From positions 70,526-134,525 of the forward strand of contig NZ_JBBDYL010000031.1 of the NCBI RefSeq assembly GCF_040901545.1: a stretch of DNA of 64,000 nucleotides. The letters run 5' to 3'. Origin of the DNA: Sulfuricaulis sp040901545 (GTDB taxonomy: Bacteria > Pseudomonadota > Gammaproteobacteria > Acidiferrobacterales > Sulfurifustaceae). The position numbers were made by a program, and so were the translations under genes. The notes beneath the pieces were generated by a model. It saw nothing but the letters and a program-made list of their open reading frames with translations, was not told the DNA's origin and did no database searches. The first letter of the stretch is position 1. Each line of letters opens with the position of its first letter. This document shows positions 41,860-50,619 of this stretch, one piece after another.

Positions 41860-44787
41860 ATGAAATTGATCAAAAAGCAGATTTCGATAACTGCATCTTC
41901 CGGTCAGTCATCCAGCGGTCTTTTTAGCGCAGCCATAGACCGACGCACCTTTTTACGCCGCTCCGGACTGGCCTTAGGAGGGGCCGTGGTCGCCACCACG
42001 CTGCCCGTGGCCATGATGAAAAAGGCGCGCGCCGCCACCGACAAATTCGCTCCGAAAGCTGGAATCAAAACCGAAATCCGCCGGTCCGTCTGTACGCACT
42101 GCTCGGTGGGATGCGGCGTCATTGCCGAGATCCAGAACGGAGTCTGGACCGGTCAGGAACCGGATTTCGCGTCACCGCTTAATCTCGGTGCGCACTGCGC
42201 CAAGGGCGCCTCCATCCGCGAGCATGGCATGGGCGACCGGCGCATCCAGTATCCCATGAAACTGGTGGACGGAAAGTGGAAACGCCTCAGTTGGGATGAG
42301 GCGGTCAATGAAATCGGTGACAAGATCCTCAAGATTCGCAAGGAGTCTGGGCCGGATGCGTTCTGGTTTGCGGGTTCGTCGAAGGCCAGCAACGAAGGCG
42401 CCTATCTGCAGCGGAAATTCGCCGCCTTCTGGGGCTCGAATAATTGCGACCATCAGGCGCGCATCTGTCACTCGACGACGGTTGCGGGAGTTGCCAACAC
42501 CTGGGGCTACGGCGCGATGACGAACTCGTACAACGACATGCATAACAGCAAGGTGATGATCTTTGTCGGCAGTAACGCCGCCGAGGCGCATCCGGTCGCC
42601 ATGCAGCATATCCTGCGCGCCAAGGAAAGAGGTTCCAAGATGATTGTGTGCGACCCGCGCTTCACGCGCACCGCGGCACACGCCGATCAGCACTTGCGCC
42701 TTCGTCCGGGCACGGATGTCCCCTTCATCTGGGGCCTGCTGTACCACATCTTCAAGAACGGCTGGGAGGATAAAGAATATATCCGCCAGCGTGTGTATGG
42801 CATGGATAATGTACGCAAAGAAGTCGCGAACTGGAACCCGAAGCTGGTGGAAAACGTCGTTGGTATCCCGGAGAAAGAGATGTATCAGGCGGCCAAGACG
42901 TTGGCCGAGAACCGGCCGGGAACCTTCGTCTGGTGCATGGGTGGCACCCAGCATCACATCGGGAATAACAACGTGCGCGCCTACTGTGCCTTGCAACTCG
43001 CACTGGGCAACATCGGCGTATCCGGCGGCGGCGCCAATATTTTCCGCGGTCACGATAACGTCCAAGGGGCGACGGACGTCGGCCCCAATAGCGACACACT
43101 GCCAGGCTATTACGGCCTGGCGGAAGGTTCGTGGAAACATTGGGCGCGAGTGTGGGAGGTAGACTTCGATTGGCTGAAGGCCCGCTTTGATAACTCCAAG
43201 CCCTATGACGAAGGCAAAGGCAAGGGAACGCCGATTATGGAAATCCCCGGCATCCCGGTCTCACGGTGGATTGACGGTATTCTTGAAGACAAAGCCAATA
43301 TGTCGCAGAAGGATAATATTCGCGCCGTGTTTTTCCAGGGACATGCGGTGAACAGCCAGACACGCGGCACTGAAATGAAAAAGGCGCTGGAGAAGGTCGA
43401 GTTGGTGGTCATCTCGGATCCGTACCCGACCCATATGGCGGTGATGAGCGATCGCAAGAACAATACCTACTTGCTGCCCACCTGCACGCAGTTGGAGCAG
43501 GCGGGTTCCGTGACCGCCTCGAACCGCTCGCTGCAATGGCGTGAGAAGGTCATCGATCCGGTGTTCGAGTCCAAGACCGACGCGGAGGTGCTCTACTTGT
43601 TCGCCAAGAAGTTCGGCTTCGAGAAAGAAATGTTCAAAAACATCAAAATCGTGAAAAACGAGCCGGTCGTGGAAGACCTGCTGCGCGAGATCAACCGCGG
43701 CGTCTGGACCATCGGTTACACGGGCCAGAGCCCGGAGCGTTTGAAGAAACATCTGGAAAACAAGCACACCTTCGATACCACGTCGCTGATAGCAAAAGGC
43801 GGCCCCTGCAACGGTGAGTACTACGGACTCCCATGGCCTTGCTGGGGAACTCCCGAGATGAAACACCCGGGGACGCCGCTCCTGTACGATCCAAGCAAAC
43901 CGGTCGCGAAAGGCGGTTTGACTTTCCGCGCCAATTTTGGCGTGGAACGCGAGGGTACAAGCCTGCTGGCGGACGGTGTTTACAGCAAAGGGTCCGAGCT
44001 CAAGGATGGTTATCCGGAATTTACCTATGGCATCCTGCAAAAACTGGGATGGGACAAGGACTTGACCGCGAAGGAATTAGCGGTAATCAAGGGAATCGGC
44101 AAGGACAAACCCGAGGGTGTGAACTGGAAAATCGATCTCTCCGGTGGTATCCAGCGGGTGGTCATCAAGCACGGCTGCGCGCCGTTCGGCAACGCCAAGG
44201 CCCGCGTCATCGTCTGGGAGTGGCCGGATCCCGTACCTATTCACCGCGAGCCGCTTTACTCACCACGCTACGACCTGGTCAAGAATTTCCCGACCTATGC
44301 CGACCGCAAGGCATTCTGGCGGCTGCCGACACGCTACGCCTCGATTCAGCAGGCCAAGGATTATTCCAAGCAGTATCCACTGGTGTTCACCAGCGGCCGC
44401 CTGACGGAATTCGAGGGCGGGGGCGAAGAAACCCGCTCCAATGCATGGCTTGCGGAACTGCAACAGAACATGTTCGTGGAAATCAATCCGGCGGATGCCA
44501 ACGACCGCGGTATCCGCAACGGCCAGACAGTCTGGCTGGAAGGGCCCGAAGGTGGCCGCATCAAGATAATGGCCATGGTCACGGAACGGGTCGGACGCGG
44601 CGTGGTCTGGACGCCATTCCACTTCGGTGGTTGGTTCCAGGGCAAGGACCTGATCGACAAATATCCCGAAGGGACGGCACCGTATGTTCGCGGCGAGGCC
44701 TGCAACACCGCCACGACCTACGGATATGACTCCGTCACCCAGATGCAAGAAACCAAGACCACGCTGTGCCAGATCAAGGCCGCTTGA
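41860..44787 (+). CDS. fdhA: Formate dehydrogenase major (catalytic) subunit, Tat-exported, cysteine type
   Basis: This 975-residue bis-MGD enzyme oxidises formate to CO2 in the periplasm. A Tat signal lies at residues 27-58 (RRTFLRRSGLALGG, AxA at the end). The N-terminal 4Fe-4S cluster is held by Cys78, Cys81, Cys85 and Cys113 (VCTHCSVGCG and AHCAKG). The molybdenum or tungsten ligand is Cys203 in ARICHSTTVAGV, with a normal TGT codon, so no selenocysteine is needed; the His that follows is the expected partner. The C-terminal cofactor-binding part includes TSGRLTEFEGGGEETRSNAW. The frame is intact and of normal length. The gene order with fdhB and fdhC matches FDH-N/O-like membrane complexes. 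Confidence 0.96.
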   Translation: MKLIKKQISITASSGQSSSGLFSAAIDRRTFLRRSGLALGGAVVATTLPVAMMKKARAATDKFAPKAGIKTEIRRSVCTHCSVGCGVIAEIQNGVWTGQEPDFASPLNLGAHCAKGASIREHGMGDRRIQYPMKLVDGKWKRLSWDEAVNEIGDKILKIRKESGPDAFWFAGSSKASNEGAYLQRKFAAFWGSNNCDHQARICHSTTVAGVANTWGYGAMTNSYNDMHNSKVMIFVGSNAAEAHPVAMQHILRAKERGSKMIVCDPRFTRTAAHADQHLRLRPGTDVPFIWGLLYHIFKNGWEDKEYIRQRVYGMDNVRKEVANWNPKLVENVVGIPEKEMYQAAKTLAENRPGTFVWCMGGTQHHIGNNNVRAYCALQLALGNIGVSGGGANIFRGHDNVQGATDVGPNSDTLPGYYGLAEGSWKHWARVWEVDFDWLKARFDNSKPYDEGKGKGTPIMEIPGIPVSRWIDGILEDKANMSQKDNIRAVFFQGHAVNSQTRGTEMKKALEKVELVVISDPYPTHMAVMSDRKNNTYLLPTCTQLEQAGSVTASNRSLQWREKVIDPVFESKTDAEVLYLFAKKFGFEKEMFKNIKIVKNEPVVEDLLREINRGVWTIGYTGQSPERLKKHLENKHTFDTTSLIAKGGPCNGEYYGLPWPCWGTPEMKHPGTPLLYDPSKPVAKGGLTFRANFGVEREGTSLLADGVYSKGSELKDGYPEFTYGILQKLGWDKDLTAKELAVIKGIGKDKPEGVNWKIDLSGGIQRVVIKHGCAPFGNAKARVIVWEWPDPVPIHREPLYSPRYDLVKNFPTYADRKAFWRLPTRYASIQQAKDYSKQYPLVFTSGRLTEFEGGGEETRSNAWLAELQQNMFVEINPADANDRGIRNGQTVWLEGPEGGRIKIMAMVTERVGRGVVWTPFHFGGWFQGKDLIDKYPEGTAPYVRGEACNTATTYGYDSVTQMQETKTTLCQIKAA

Positions 44788-44808
44788 GCTAACTAGGAGA
44801 CAACCACC

Positions 44809-45393
44809 ATGGCACGAATGAAATTCCTTAGCGATGCTGAACGCTGCATTGAGTGCAACGGATGTGTGACAGCCTGCAAGAACGAGAACGAAGTTCCTTG
44901 GGGCGTTAACCGACGACGCGTGATTACGTTAAATGACGGCGTCCCCGGAGAGAAGTCAATCTCGGTGGCATGCATGCACTGCACCGACGCGCCCTGTGCG
45001 GCGGTCTGTCCGGTGGACTGCTTTTACACCACCGACGATGGAATCGTCTTGCACGACAAGGACATCTGCATCGGCTGTGGATACTGTTTTTACGCCTGCC
45101 CGTTCGGCGCCCCGCAATATCCGCAAAAATCGGCGTTTGGCGTCCGCGGCAAGATGGATAAATGTACCTTCTGCGCCGGCGGCCCGCCCGCGGACAACTC
45201 CGACGCTGAGTATGAAAAGTATGGAAGCAATCGGATTGCCCAGGGCAAACTCCCGGCTTGCGCCGAGATGTGCGCCACCAAGGCGCTCATTGCCGGTGAC
45301 GGCGACGTGGTGGCCGATATCTATCGCCAGCGCATCTTGAAGCGCGGCGGCCGGCCCCAGACTTGGGGCTGGGAAGTGGCTTACAAAGGCTGA
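44809..45393 (+). CDS. fdhB: Formate dehydrogenase iron-sulfur subunit
   Basis: This 194-residue subunit has four 4Fe-4S motifs: CIECNGCVTACKNENE, CMHCTDAPCAAVCPVDC, CIGCGYCFYACPFG, and the set with CTFC and CAEMCATKAL. It would carry electrons from FdhA to the membrane cytochrome. It lacks a signal peptide and is expected to be exported bound to FdhA. AGGAG precedes the ATG. A strong terminator follows the gene, before the lipoprotein and fdhC. Confidence 0.95.
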   Translation: MARMKFLSDAERCIECNGCVTACKNENEVPWGVNRRRVITLNDGVPGEKSISVACMHCTDAPCAAVCPVDCFYTTDDGIVLHDKDICIGCGYCFYACPFGAPQYPQKSAFGVRGKMDKCTFCAGGPPADNSDAEYEKYGSNRIAQGKLPACAEMCATKALIAGDGDVVADIYRQRILKRGGRPQTWGWEVAYKG

Positions 45394-45403
45394 CAAAGCA
45401 CCA

Positions 45404-45436
45404 GGGAAGGAGGCTCAACTCCTTCCCTTTTTTTTT
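45404..45436 (+). terminator. Rho-independent terminator after fdhB
   Basis: GGGAAGGAG pairs perfectly with CTCCTTCCC around a 6-base loop and is followed by nine T residues. It is the strongest terminator in the island and lies inside the fdhA-fdhB-fdhC cluster. Confidence 0.9.
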
Positions 45437-45477
45437 CGACGCCCGGTAATTAGGATTATTTAACTAAGGAACTGGAC

Positions 45478-45678
45478 ATGCACGGAAAAACTATATATTT
45501 CGCCATTACGGCCGCTGTCGCTATCGGTCTTGCAGGTTGTTCCGAATCGCCAAATGTGAAGCTATACAAACCGGGGGTATATAAGGGCTCGACGGATCCA
45601 CTGCTGGAAAAGCAGCGCAGTGCCGAGAAGCAGACTGCGCTACGGGAACGTTTTGAATTGGTGCAAAAGGACCGGTAG
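45478..45678 (+). CDS. Small lipoprotein in the formate dehydrogenase cluster
   Basis: This 66-residue protein has a signal peptide with the lipobox IGLAGC (Cys at about 21), a short KLYKPGVYKGSTDPLLEKQ segment, and a charged helical end. AAGGA lies 9 bases before the ATG. It sits between fdhB and fdhC and presumably anchors at the membrane near the complex. I know no biochemical function. Confidence 0.8.
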   Translation: MHGKTIYFAITAAVAIGLAGCSESPNVKLYKPGVYKGSTDPLLEKQRSAEKQTALRERFELVQKDR

Positions 45679-45879
45679 TAAACGAAGAAGATATAAAGGA
45701 TTTGACAGCACTTTCCGATATCAAAAATAAATCGGGAACAGACTATAAAAGTAACGCGCCCGAACCCCAGTGCTGGATGAGGAGTGGTGATAGCGAAGGC
45801 CGTACAGTCTGTTTGGCGGGATGTGCGGAAACGAAGACTAATCGCTTAACTATAAGTGTGAAACAGGAGGTCAGTGGCT

Positions 45880-46968
45880 ATGGGACAATTACTCCGGAAA
45901 AATCTCCCCGACAGTAAGTCGGCACGACACAAAAGCATCATGATAAAAAGTTTTCTCGTCATTCTAGTGGGAGTAATGGCGCTGCCTCTGTTTGGCTACC
46001 TCTATGCCTACATGTCTCCGCAAACAGTCCAGGCCGCCGCCAAGCAGGAGACCAACCCGCGGGCCAATTTCTGGCGCGTCGTGCGTGAAGGAAATCAGGG
46101 TTACACCTCTGCCTCCGGACCGTATACGACCGAGGTGTTGATTCAGAACGGCGGCGAGAACTGGCGCAACCTGCGCAACGGACCGGTATCTTATTATTCG
46201 ACTTGGTGGTTGGCCGTTGCTTTACTCATTATTGGCATCTTTTTCATCGTTCGCGGCAGAATCAAGTTGGAGCAACGACCATCGGGGCGGACGGTGGAAC
46301 GATGGAGCCTGCAGGAACGAGTCTTGCACTGGTACACGGCGACTCTGTTCATCATACTTACCATATCGGGCGTAAGCCTCCTGTTCGGGCGGGCAGTTTT
46401 AATTCCCGTGTTCGGGCTCAAAGGATTTTCGGTCTATGCGGATTTTGCCATCGCCCTGCACAACTATCTCGGCCCGTTCTTTGTCGTGGGCATCGCGCTG
46501 GAGCTCATCTCTTGGATTAAACACAATATCCCCAATAAAACAGATTGGGATTGGCTCAAGAAGGGTGGTGGCATGATCGGCCGTGGATCGCATCCGCATG
46601 CCGGGCGGATGAACGGTGGTGAAAAAATCTGGTTTTGGATCATTGCCACGGTTGGTTTGGGGGTATGCATTACCGGATTGATCCTGGATTTTCCGAATTT
46701 CGGGCAGACACGCGAGACAATGCAATTGTCTAATCTGATCCATACCGTCCTCGCCGTAATCTGGGTATCGGTCGCGTTCGGACATATCTATATAGGCACG
46801 ATCGGAACCGAGGGCGCTGTCGAAGCCATGGCGACCGGAAGGGTAAGCGTGGAATGGGCCAAGCAACACCATGATCAGTGGTATGAGGAAGTTCGCGGGA
46901 AAGCAGAAACAGAAGGCGCGTCCAAAGTCGGACGCGGCGCCGCGTCGCCTCGAGGCTCATCCAGCTAA
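45880..46968 (+). CDS. fdhC: Formate dehydrogenase cytochrome b gamma subunit
   Basis: This 362-residue membrane subunit has an N-terminal membrane helix (about 22-45), a periplasmic stretch (about 50-105), then the four-helix cytochrome b core from about 107. Histidines for two b hemes are visible in SLQERVLHWYTATLFI, FAIALHNYLGPFF and LSNLIHTVLAVIW/FGHIYIG. It takes electrons from FdhB to quinone. AGGAGG lies 8 bases before ATG 45880. The C-terminal 40 residues are charged and low in complexity. A 200-base gap separates it from the lipoprotein gene. Confidence 0.93.
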   Translation: MGQLLRKNLPDSKSARHKSIMIKSFLVILVGVMALPLFGYLYAYMSPQTVQAAAKQETNPRANFWRVVREGNQGYTSASGPYTTEVLIQNGGENWRNLRNGPVSYYSTWWLAVALLIIGIFFIVRGRIKLEQRPSGRTVERWSLQERVLHWYTATLFIILTISGVSLLFGRAVLIPVFGLKGFSVYADFAIALHNYLGPFFVVGIALELISWIKHNIPNKTDWDWLKKGGGMIGRGSHPHAGRMNGGEKIWFWIIATVGLGVCITGLILDFPNFGQTRETMQLSNLIHTVLAVIWVSVAFGHIYIGTIGTEGAVEAMATGRVSVEWAKQHHDQWYEEVRGKAETEGASKVGRGAASPRGSSS

Positions 46969-46996
46969 TAACCGCGATATTTTAGTTCACCGCGAA

Positions 46997-47030
46997 GGGC
47001 TCGGGCGCGCTACGGCACACCGGGCCTTTT
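46997..47030 (+). terminator. Possible terminator after fdhC
   Basis: GGCTCGG pairs with CCGGGCC (one G-T pair) around a 15-base loop and is followed by TTTT. The loop is long, so confidence is moderate. Confidence 0.5.
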
Positions 47031-47074
47031 GCTTTTCAATTTCCAGATTACACCTGAAATAAGGAGATGGTGCC

Positions 47075-47602
47075 ATGTATGCAATTCATGCCCTGCTGGC
47101 GGGATTCGTGTTTGGTGTTTTTTCATCACTGTCTTTTGCGGCACAAGTAACCTTGACGATACACAGCATCGACTCAAAAGGGATAGGCAAGTCTATTGGA
47201 ACAGTTCGTATTGCGGACCATAAGGAAGGCCTGGTATTGATCCCCAAGCTTAAAGGTCTGCAACCGGGTGAACATGGATTTCATTTCCATGAAAACCCGA
47301 GCTGCAAACCGAAGGAGCAAGATGGGAAAATGACTGCCGGCCTTGCCGCGGGCGGCCATTATGACCCCGCAAAAGCAGGCAAGCATGCCGGCCCTACGGG
47401 CACAGGGCATTTGGGCGACCTCCCGGCACTGGTAGTCAATGACAAGGGGGTGGCCGAGGGACGACTGGTGGCCCCGCGCCTTAAGGTATCGGACCTGAAG
47501 GGACGGTCGCTGATGATTCACGCCGGCGGAGACAATTATTCGGACGACCCAAAGCCTCTTGGAGGGGGCGGTGCAAGGGTCGCCTGTGGTGTGATAAAAT
47601 AA
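47075..47602 (+). CDS. sodC: Periplasmic Cu/Zn superoxide dismutase
   Basis: This 175-residue SodC has a signal peptide (1-22). GEHGFHFHENPSC holds copper-binding histidines and the first disulfide cysteine, AAGGHYDP and GTGHLGDLPAL hold zinc and bridging ligands, and LMIHAGGDNYSDDPKPLGGGGARVACGV holds the last copper histidine and second cysteine. AAGGAG precedes the ATG. It sits right after fdhC and may protect periplasmic metal clusters, though co-transcription is uncertain because of the hairpin between. Confidence 0.93.
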   Translation: MYAIHALLAGFVFGVFSSLSFAAQVTLTIHSIDSKGIGKSIGTVRIADHKEGLVLIPKLKGLQPGEHGFHFHENPSCKPKEQDGKMTAGLAAGGHYDPAKAGKHAGPTGTGHLGDLPALVVNDKGVAEGRLVAPRLKVSDLKGRSLMIHAGGDNYSDDPKPLGGGGARVACGVIK

Positions 47603-47658
47603 AATATATATAGTATTAAAGTAGTTATAAGCGCTTGATTGGGTGAGAATCATTCCGC

Positions 47659-47895
47659 ATGGCCTTGCAGATAAAATATTTCGCCTCACTGCGTGAGCGA
47701 ATGGGGCGCGACGGCGATTCCATCGACAATACCGCCAAAATGAATCGCGTCGCGGACGTCTGGTCTTACGTGTCGGGAGACAAGCCGTTTCCGGCGAATA
47801 TGCTCGTGGCCGTGAATATGCAATACGCCGATCTGACCCAGGAAGTTAAAGACGGCGATGAAGTGGCCTTTTTCCCGCCCGTGACCGGAGGTTGA
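47659..47895 (+). CDS. moaD: Molybdopterin synthase sulfur carrier subunit MoaD
   Basis: This 78-residue ubiquitin-fold protein has the required C-terminal GG (FFPPVTGG), which is thiocarboxylated to deliver sulfur. IKYFASLRERMG is the usual MoaD start. moaE follows after one base, so the pair encodes the synthase that turns cPMP into molybdopterin. Confidence 0.93.
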   Translation: MALQIKYFASLRERMGRDGDSIDNTAKMNRVADVWSYVSGDKPFPANMLVAVNMQYADLTQEVKDGDEVAFFPPVTGG

Positions 47896-47896
47896 G

Positions 47897-48364
47897 ATGG
47901 GAATCGAGCTACGCACAAGCGGTTTTAACCCATCCCAGGAGCTGGCCATTTATCAGGAAAAAGTAGTCGGCCGTAGCGGAAAATTCGGCGCGGTCATCAG
48001 TTTCGTGGGCACGATGCGTGATTTCAATGAAGATCGCGCGGTGCAGGGCATGACACTGGAACATTATCCCGGCATGACTGAAAAACATTTGCAACTGATC
48101 CATGACGAAGCCGGGCAGCGGTGGGACATTCTGGATGCCCTGGTGATTCACCGGGTTGGCGAAATCCGTCCGGGCGAACCTATCGTTCTGGTGGCGGTAT
48201 GGTCGGCGCACCGGGCCGCGGCCTTCGAGGCTTGCCGATACCTGATCGAGGAACTCAAAACACGCGCTCCGTTCTGGAAGAATGAGCAGCATCACGCAAC
48301 CACGCATTGGGTCGAGCACAACACCTCAGTTACCCGACTCGCCGCAACAAGACAGGTTAAGTGA
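47897..48364 (+). CDS. moaE: Molybdopterin synthase catalytic subunit MoaE
   Basis: This 155-residue MoaE has GAVISFVGTMRDFN near residue 32, LEHYPGMTEKHL, the HRVGEIRPGEPIVLVAVWSAHRAAAFEAC core, and the active-site lysines in LKTRAPFWKNE. It forms the heterotetramer with MoaD. moaC, mogA and moeB are not in this window and must lie elsewhere. Confidence 0.94.
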   Translation: MGIELRTSGFNPSQELAIYQEKVVGRSGKFGAVISFVGTMRDFNEDRAVQGMTLEHYPGMTEKHLQLIHDEAGQRWDILDALVIHRVGEIRPGEPIVLVAVWSAHRAAAFEACRYLIEELKTRAPFWKNEQHHATTHWVEHNTSVTRLAATRQVK

Positions 48365-48395
48365 CATCCTCGATCGACAGGAATAATATTTTCTC

Positions 48396-49145
48396 ATGAT
48401 CAGCGGAAAAGCAGCGCGCTGTATCGCGGCGGTCATGTTGCTTGTCCAGAACGCGGCATGGGCGGGCGCCGACGAAAAATGGATTCGCGCCTTAATCGCG
48501 CGCGATCTCCCGGTTATAGAATACCTCGCCTCTCAGGGCGCCAATGTCAATCTGACGACGAATGACGGGAGGACCGCTTTGATGCTGGCAGCCGGAACAG
48601 GACATGTGGACCTGCTGCAAAAGCTGCTAGCGGCCAAGGCCGATGTCAATTACACCAACGACCGGGGCGGGACGGCATTGATGTACGCCGCCACGGGGGG
48701 TGATCCGAATTCGGTCGAGTTGCTTTTGTCCCATGGCGCAGCGGTGAATGTCAAAGCGGCCAACGGGTGGACGGCGGTAACGCTCGCATCGGCCAAAGGT
48801 TATGAAACGATTGTCAAGCGTTTGCTCAACGCCGGATCCGATGTCAATGTCGCGGATATTTATGGATTGACCCCGTTGATGCGGGCCGTCTCCGGCCAGA
48901 AACTGGAGGTGGTGCGCATTCTGTTGGATCAAAAAACACTTCGGATAAACGCCAGAGATGACCAGGGAGAAACGGCGTTACACTACGCGGCTGCCTCGGG
49001 CTTCAGGGAAATTTCGCGTTTGCTGCTAAACCGTGGCGCCGATGCCGCTTCCAGGGATTCCGCCGGCCGGACACCGGCGAAAGTTGCGATGGCGGAAGGC
49101 CATTCCGAACTGGCTGAGTTTATTGAAAAATTCTCCCGTAAATAA
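48396..49145 (+). CDS. Exported ankyrin-repeat protein
   Basis: This 249-residue protein has a signal peptide (about 1-23, cleaved near AWA) followed by about six ankyrin repeats. Copies such as NDGRTALMLAAGTGHVDLLQKLL, NGWTAVTLASAKGYETIVKRLL and DQGETALHYAAASGFREISRLLL are easy to align. It should be a periplasmic protein-binding module. The start follows moaE by 31 bases, so it may be co-transcribed. The partner is unknown; a link to formate dehydrogenase or SodC is only positional. Confidence 0.88.
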   Translation: MISGKAARCIAAVMLLVQNAAWAGADEKWIRALIARDLPVIEYLASQGANVNLTTNDGRTALMLAAGTGHVDLLQKLLAAKADVNYTNDRGGTALMYAATGGDPNSVELLLSHGAAVNVKAANGWTAVTLASAKGYETIVKRLLNAGSDVNVADIYGLTPLMRAVSGQKLEVVRILLDQKTLRINARDDQGETALHYAAASGFREISRLLLNRGADAASRDSAGRTPAKVAMAEGHSELAEFIEKFSRK

Positions 49146-49166
49146 GAAGCCTTGCTGTGCGTGGTG

Positions 49167-49913
49167 TTAGCACAGTATCTGGGTTTCACAATACTTGGCC
49201 AACGGAATGACGGCGGTTTTATTGTCAATTTTTTTACGAATGTTTGTTTTATTAAGCTCCAAGGCCAGCCGAAAAGAAAACTTTTCAAAAAACTGGTCGA
49301 ACATCTCACCACCGTAAATGCCTGTTGCGTGGAGCGATCTGGCGTTATTATCGTATTCCAGCACGATAGCGGCCAACGGCTGGGGTGCCGGCCCACCCAG
49401 AACTTTCGCGCCACGTAGCGGGTCATAGACGCTTTTCTCGGAACAACAGTAAATGACCTGTCCCCGGTGGTTGAGCTTCTTCTCCTTGTTCCGATAACTG
49501 ACGGACTCATGGCGATAATTGATGAAGCTCACGGCACGGGCCGGATGCGACATCTTGTGCGCGCATATGGCGGAGAAGGCGACAATGGAATTTTCCGGTC
49601 CTACACCGCCCTGCCATTGATAGTGTTTTCCATCCTCGGTCTCCAGTTGAGTATTTTTTTCTGTCGGCCGTCCCAGATTCAACAGGAAGCAAGGTGTTGA
49701 AATATAAGGGTAATGAAACAGATAATTTTCCCCGATTTTCAAATCGGATGGTGTGATCGGATGACCTTCGGAGTCAACCAATCTGGCGCGCTGATACAGG
49801 TGAAACTTGCCGTCTGTTTTTGCCAGCAAATTCGGGTTGGCGCCGACAGTGGCGATCGCCGATGCGCAGAGCTTGACGAAATTTCTGCGGCTGATCTTTG
49901 GTTCTCGGCTCAT
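49167..49913 (-). CDS. Tat-exported Rieske-like protein with altered cluster ligands
   Basis: This 248-residue protein begins with a Tat signal (ISRRNFVKLCASAIATVGA). Its Rieske-like domain has the first ligand pair CAH in FSAICAHKMSHP. The second motif reads YCCSEKSVYDP, so the expected CxxH has Lys160 in place of the second histidine. The GGPAPQPLAAI segment that follows is typical of Rieske proteins. Either it binds an altered cluster or none. GGAG lies 9 bases before ATG 49913; the in-frame sequence further upstream is not part of it. It is convergent with the ankyrin gene. Function unknown. Confidence 0.8.
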   Translation of the reverse strand: MSREPKISRRNFVKLCASAIATVGANPNLLAKTDGKFHLYQRARLVDSEGHPITPSDLKIGENYLFHYPYISTPCFLLNLGRPTEKNTQLETEDGKHYQWQGGVGPENSIVAFSAICAHKMSHPARAVSFINYRHESVSYRNKEKKLNHRGQVIYCCSEKSVYDPLRGAKVLGGPAPQPLAAIVLEYDNNARSLHATGIYGGEMFDQFFEKFSFRLALELNKTNIRKKIDNKTAVIPLAKYCETQILC

Positions 49914-50081
49914 GGTAAGTATCTCCGTTTTCGTCGTAATATAGGGGACATGCAGCGCCAGTCGGCCAAACGCCATTCAAGCAGAATTTAATTGCAAAAG
50001 TAAATCCCCCTCGTCGGATATTTTGGGTAGTGCGCACGGTCGGTATCGCGGGGACTTCCAAGACGGTGTACGATTTCAATC

Positions 50082-50561
50082 ATGCGCTTCCCTCGCGTTA
50101 TCCGCCTGGATGACTCAGACAGCCAAATCTACGAGAATCCGGCCGTTCCCGGGGAATGGGCGGTCCCGGGATCGTTTGTATTTATGAATGTCGACCCGGG
50201 TGCGCTGGCGGGAAAGCCAAAGCAGGCCTTTTTACACGGCTTTTTGGGTACCGAAAGTTTTGGCTGGGCCACGCTCGTGACGGTCGCTGAAATCAGTGAT
50301 GACGAATACCAGTCTGTTATCGAGCGCCTTGCATCTCACTTTATGCAAAATACCGGCGCCCCTGACAGATCGGCGGCTTTGAAGGCCGCGCGCGAGGAAG
50401 CCAGCTTCGCTGCAAGCCTCTGTGAACATGCTGTGCTTACGCTGCTCACGCTCGAACGCAAGGTGGAAGACGAATCCATTGTTGAAAACTTCAGGGTTGT
50501 ACGTCTTCCGGACGCATCCGACCATGCCGCCATGAAGCTTTGGACGGTGGATGACAACTGA
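50082..50561 (+). CDS. DUF6505 family protein
   Basis: This 159-residue soluble protein starts RFPRVIRLDDSDSQIYENPAVPGEWAVPGSFVF, a pattern I associate with DUF6505. The rest is mainly helical (CEHAVLTLLTLERKVEDE). The function is unknown. It lies 58 bases before a degenerate biotin/lipoate-ligase-like gene on the same strand, and the two probably form a unit linked to the formate dehydrogenase island. Confidence 0.75.
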   Translation: MRFPRVIRLDDSDSQIYENPAVPGEWAVPGSFVFMNVDPGALAGKPKQAFLHGFLGTESFGWATLVTVAEISDDEYQSVIERLASHFMQNTGAPDRSAALKAAREEASFAASLCEHAVLTLLTLERKVEDESIVENFRVVRLPDASDHAAMKLWTVDDN

Positions 50562-50619
50562 CTAATATTAACTACGGCCTGCAAGCAGTTTCCTAATCAA
50601 ATCGTGCTTCGGAAATAAA

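Noticed and set aside
42463..42471. Possible selenocysteine site in the formate dehydrogenase catalytic subunit
   Set aside because: The ligand position has an ordinary cysteine codon (TGT, Cys203) and the frame has no internal TGA.
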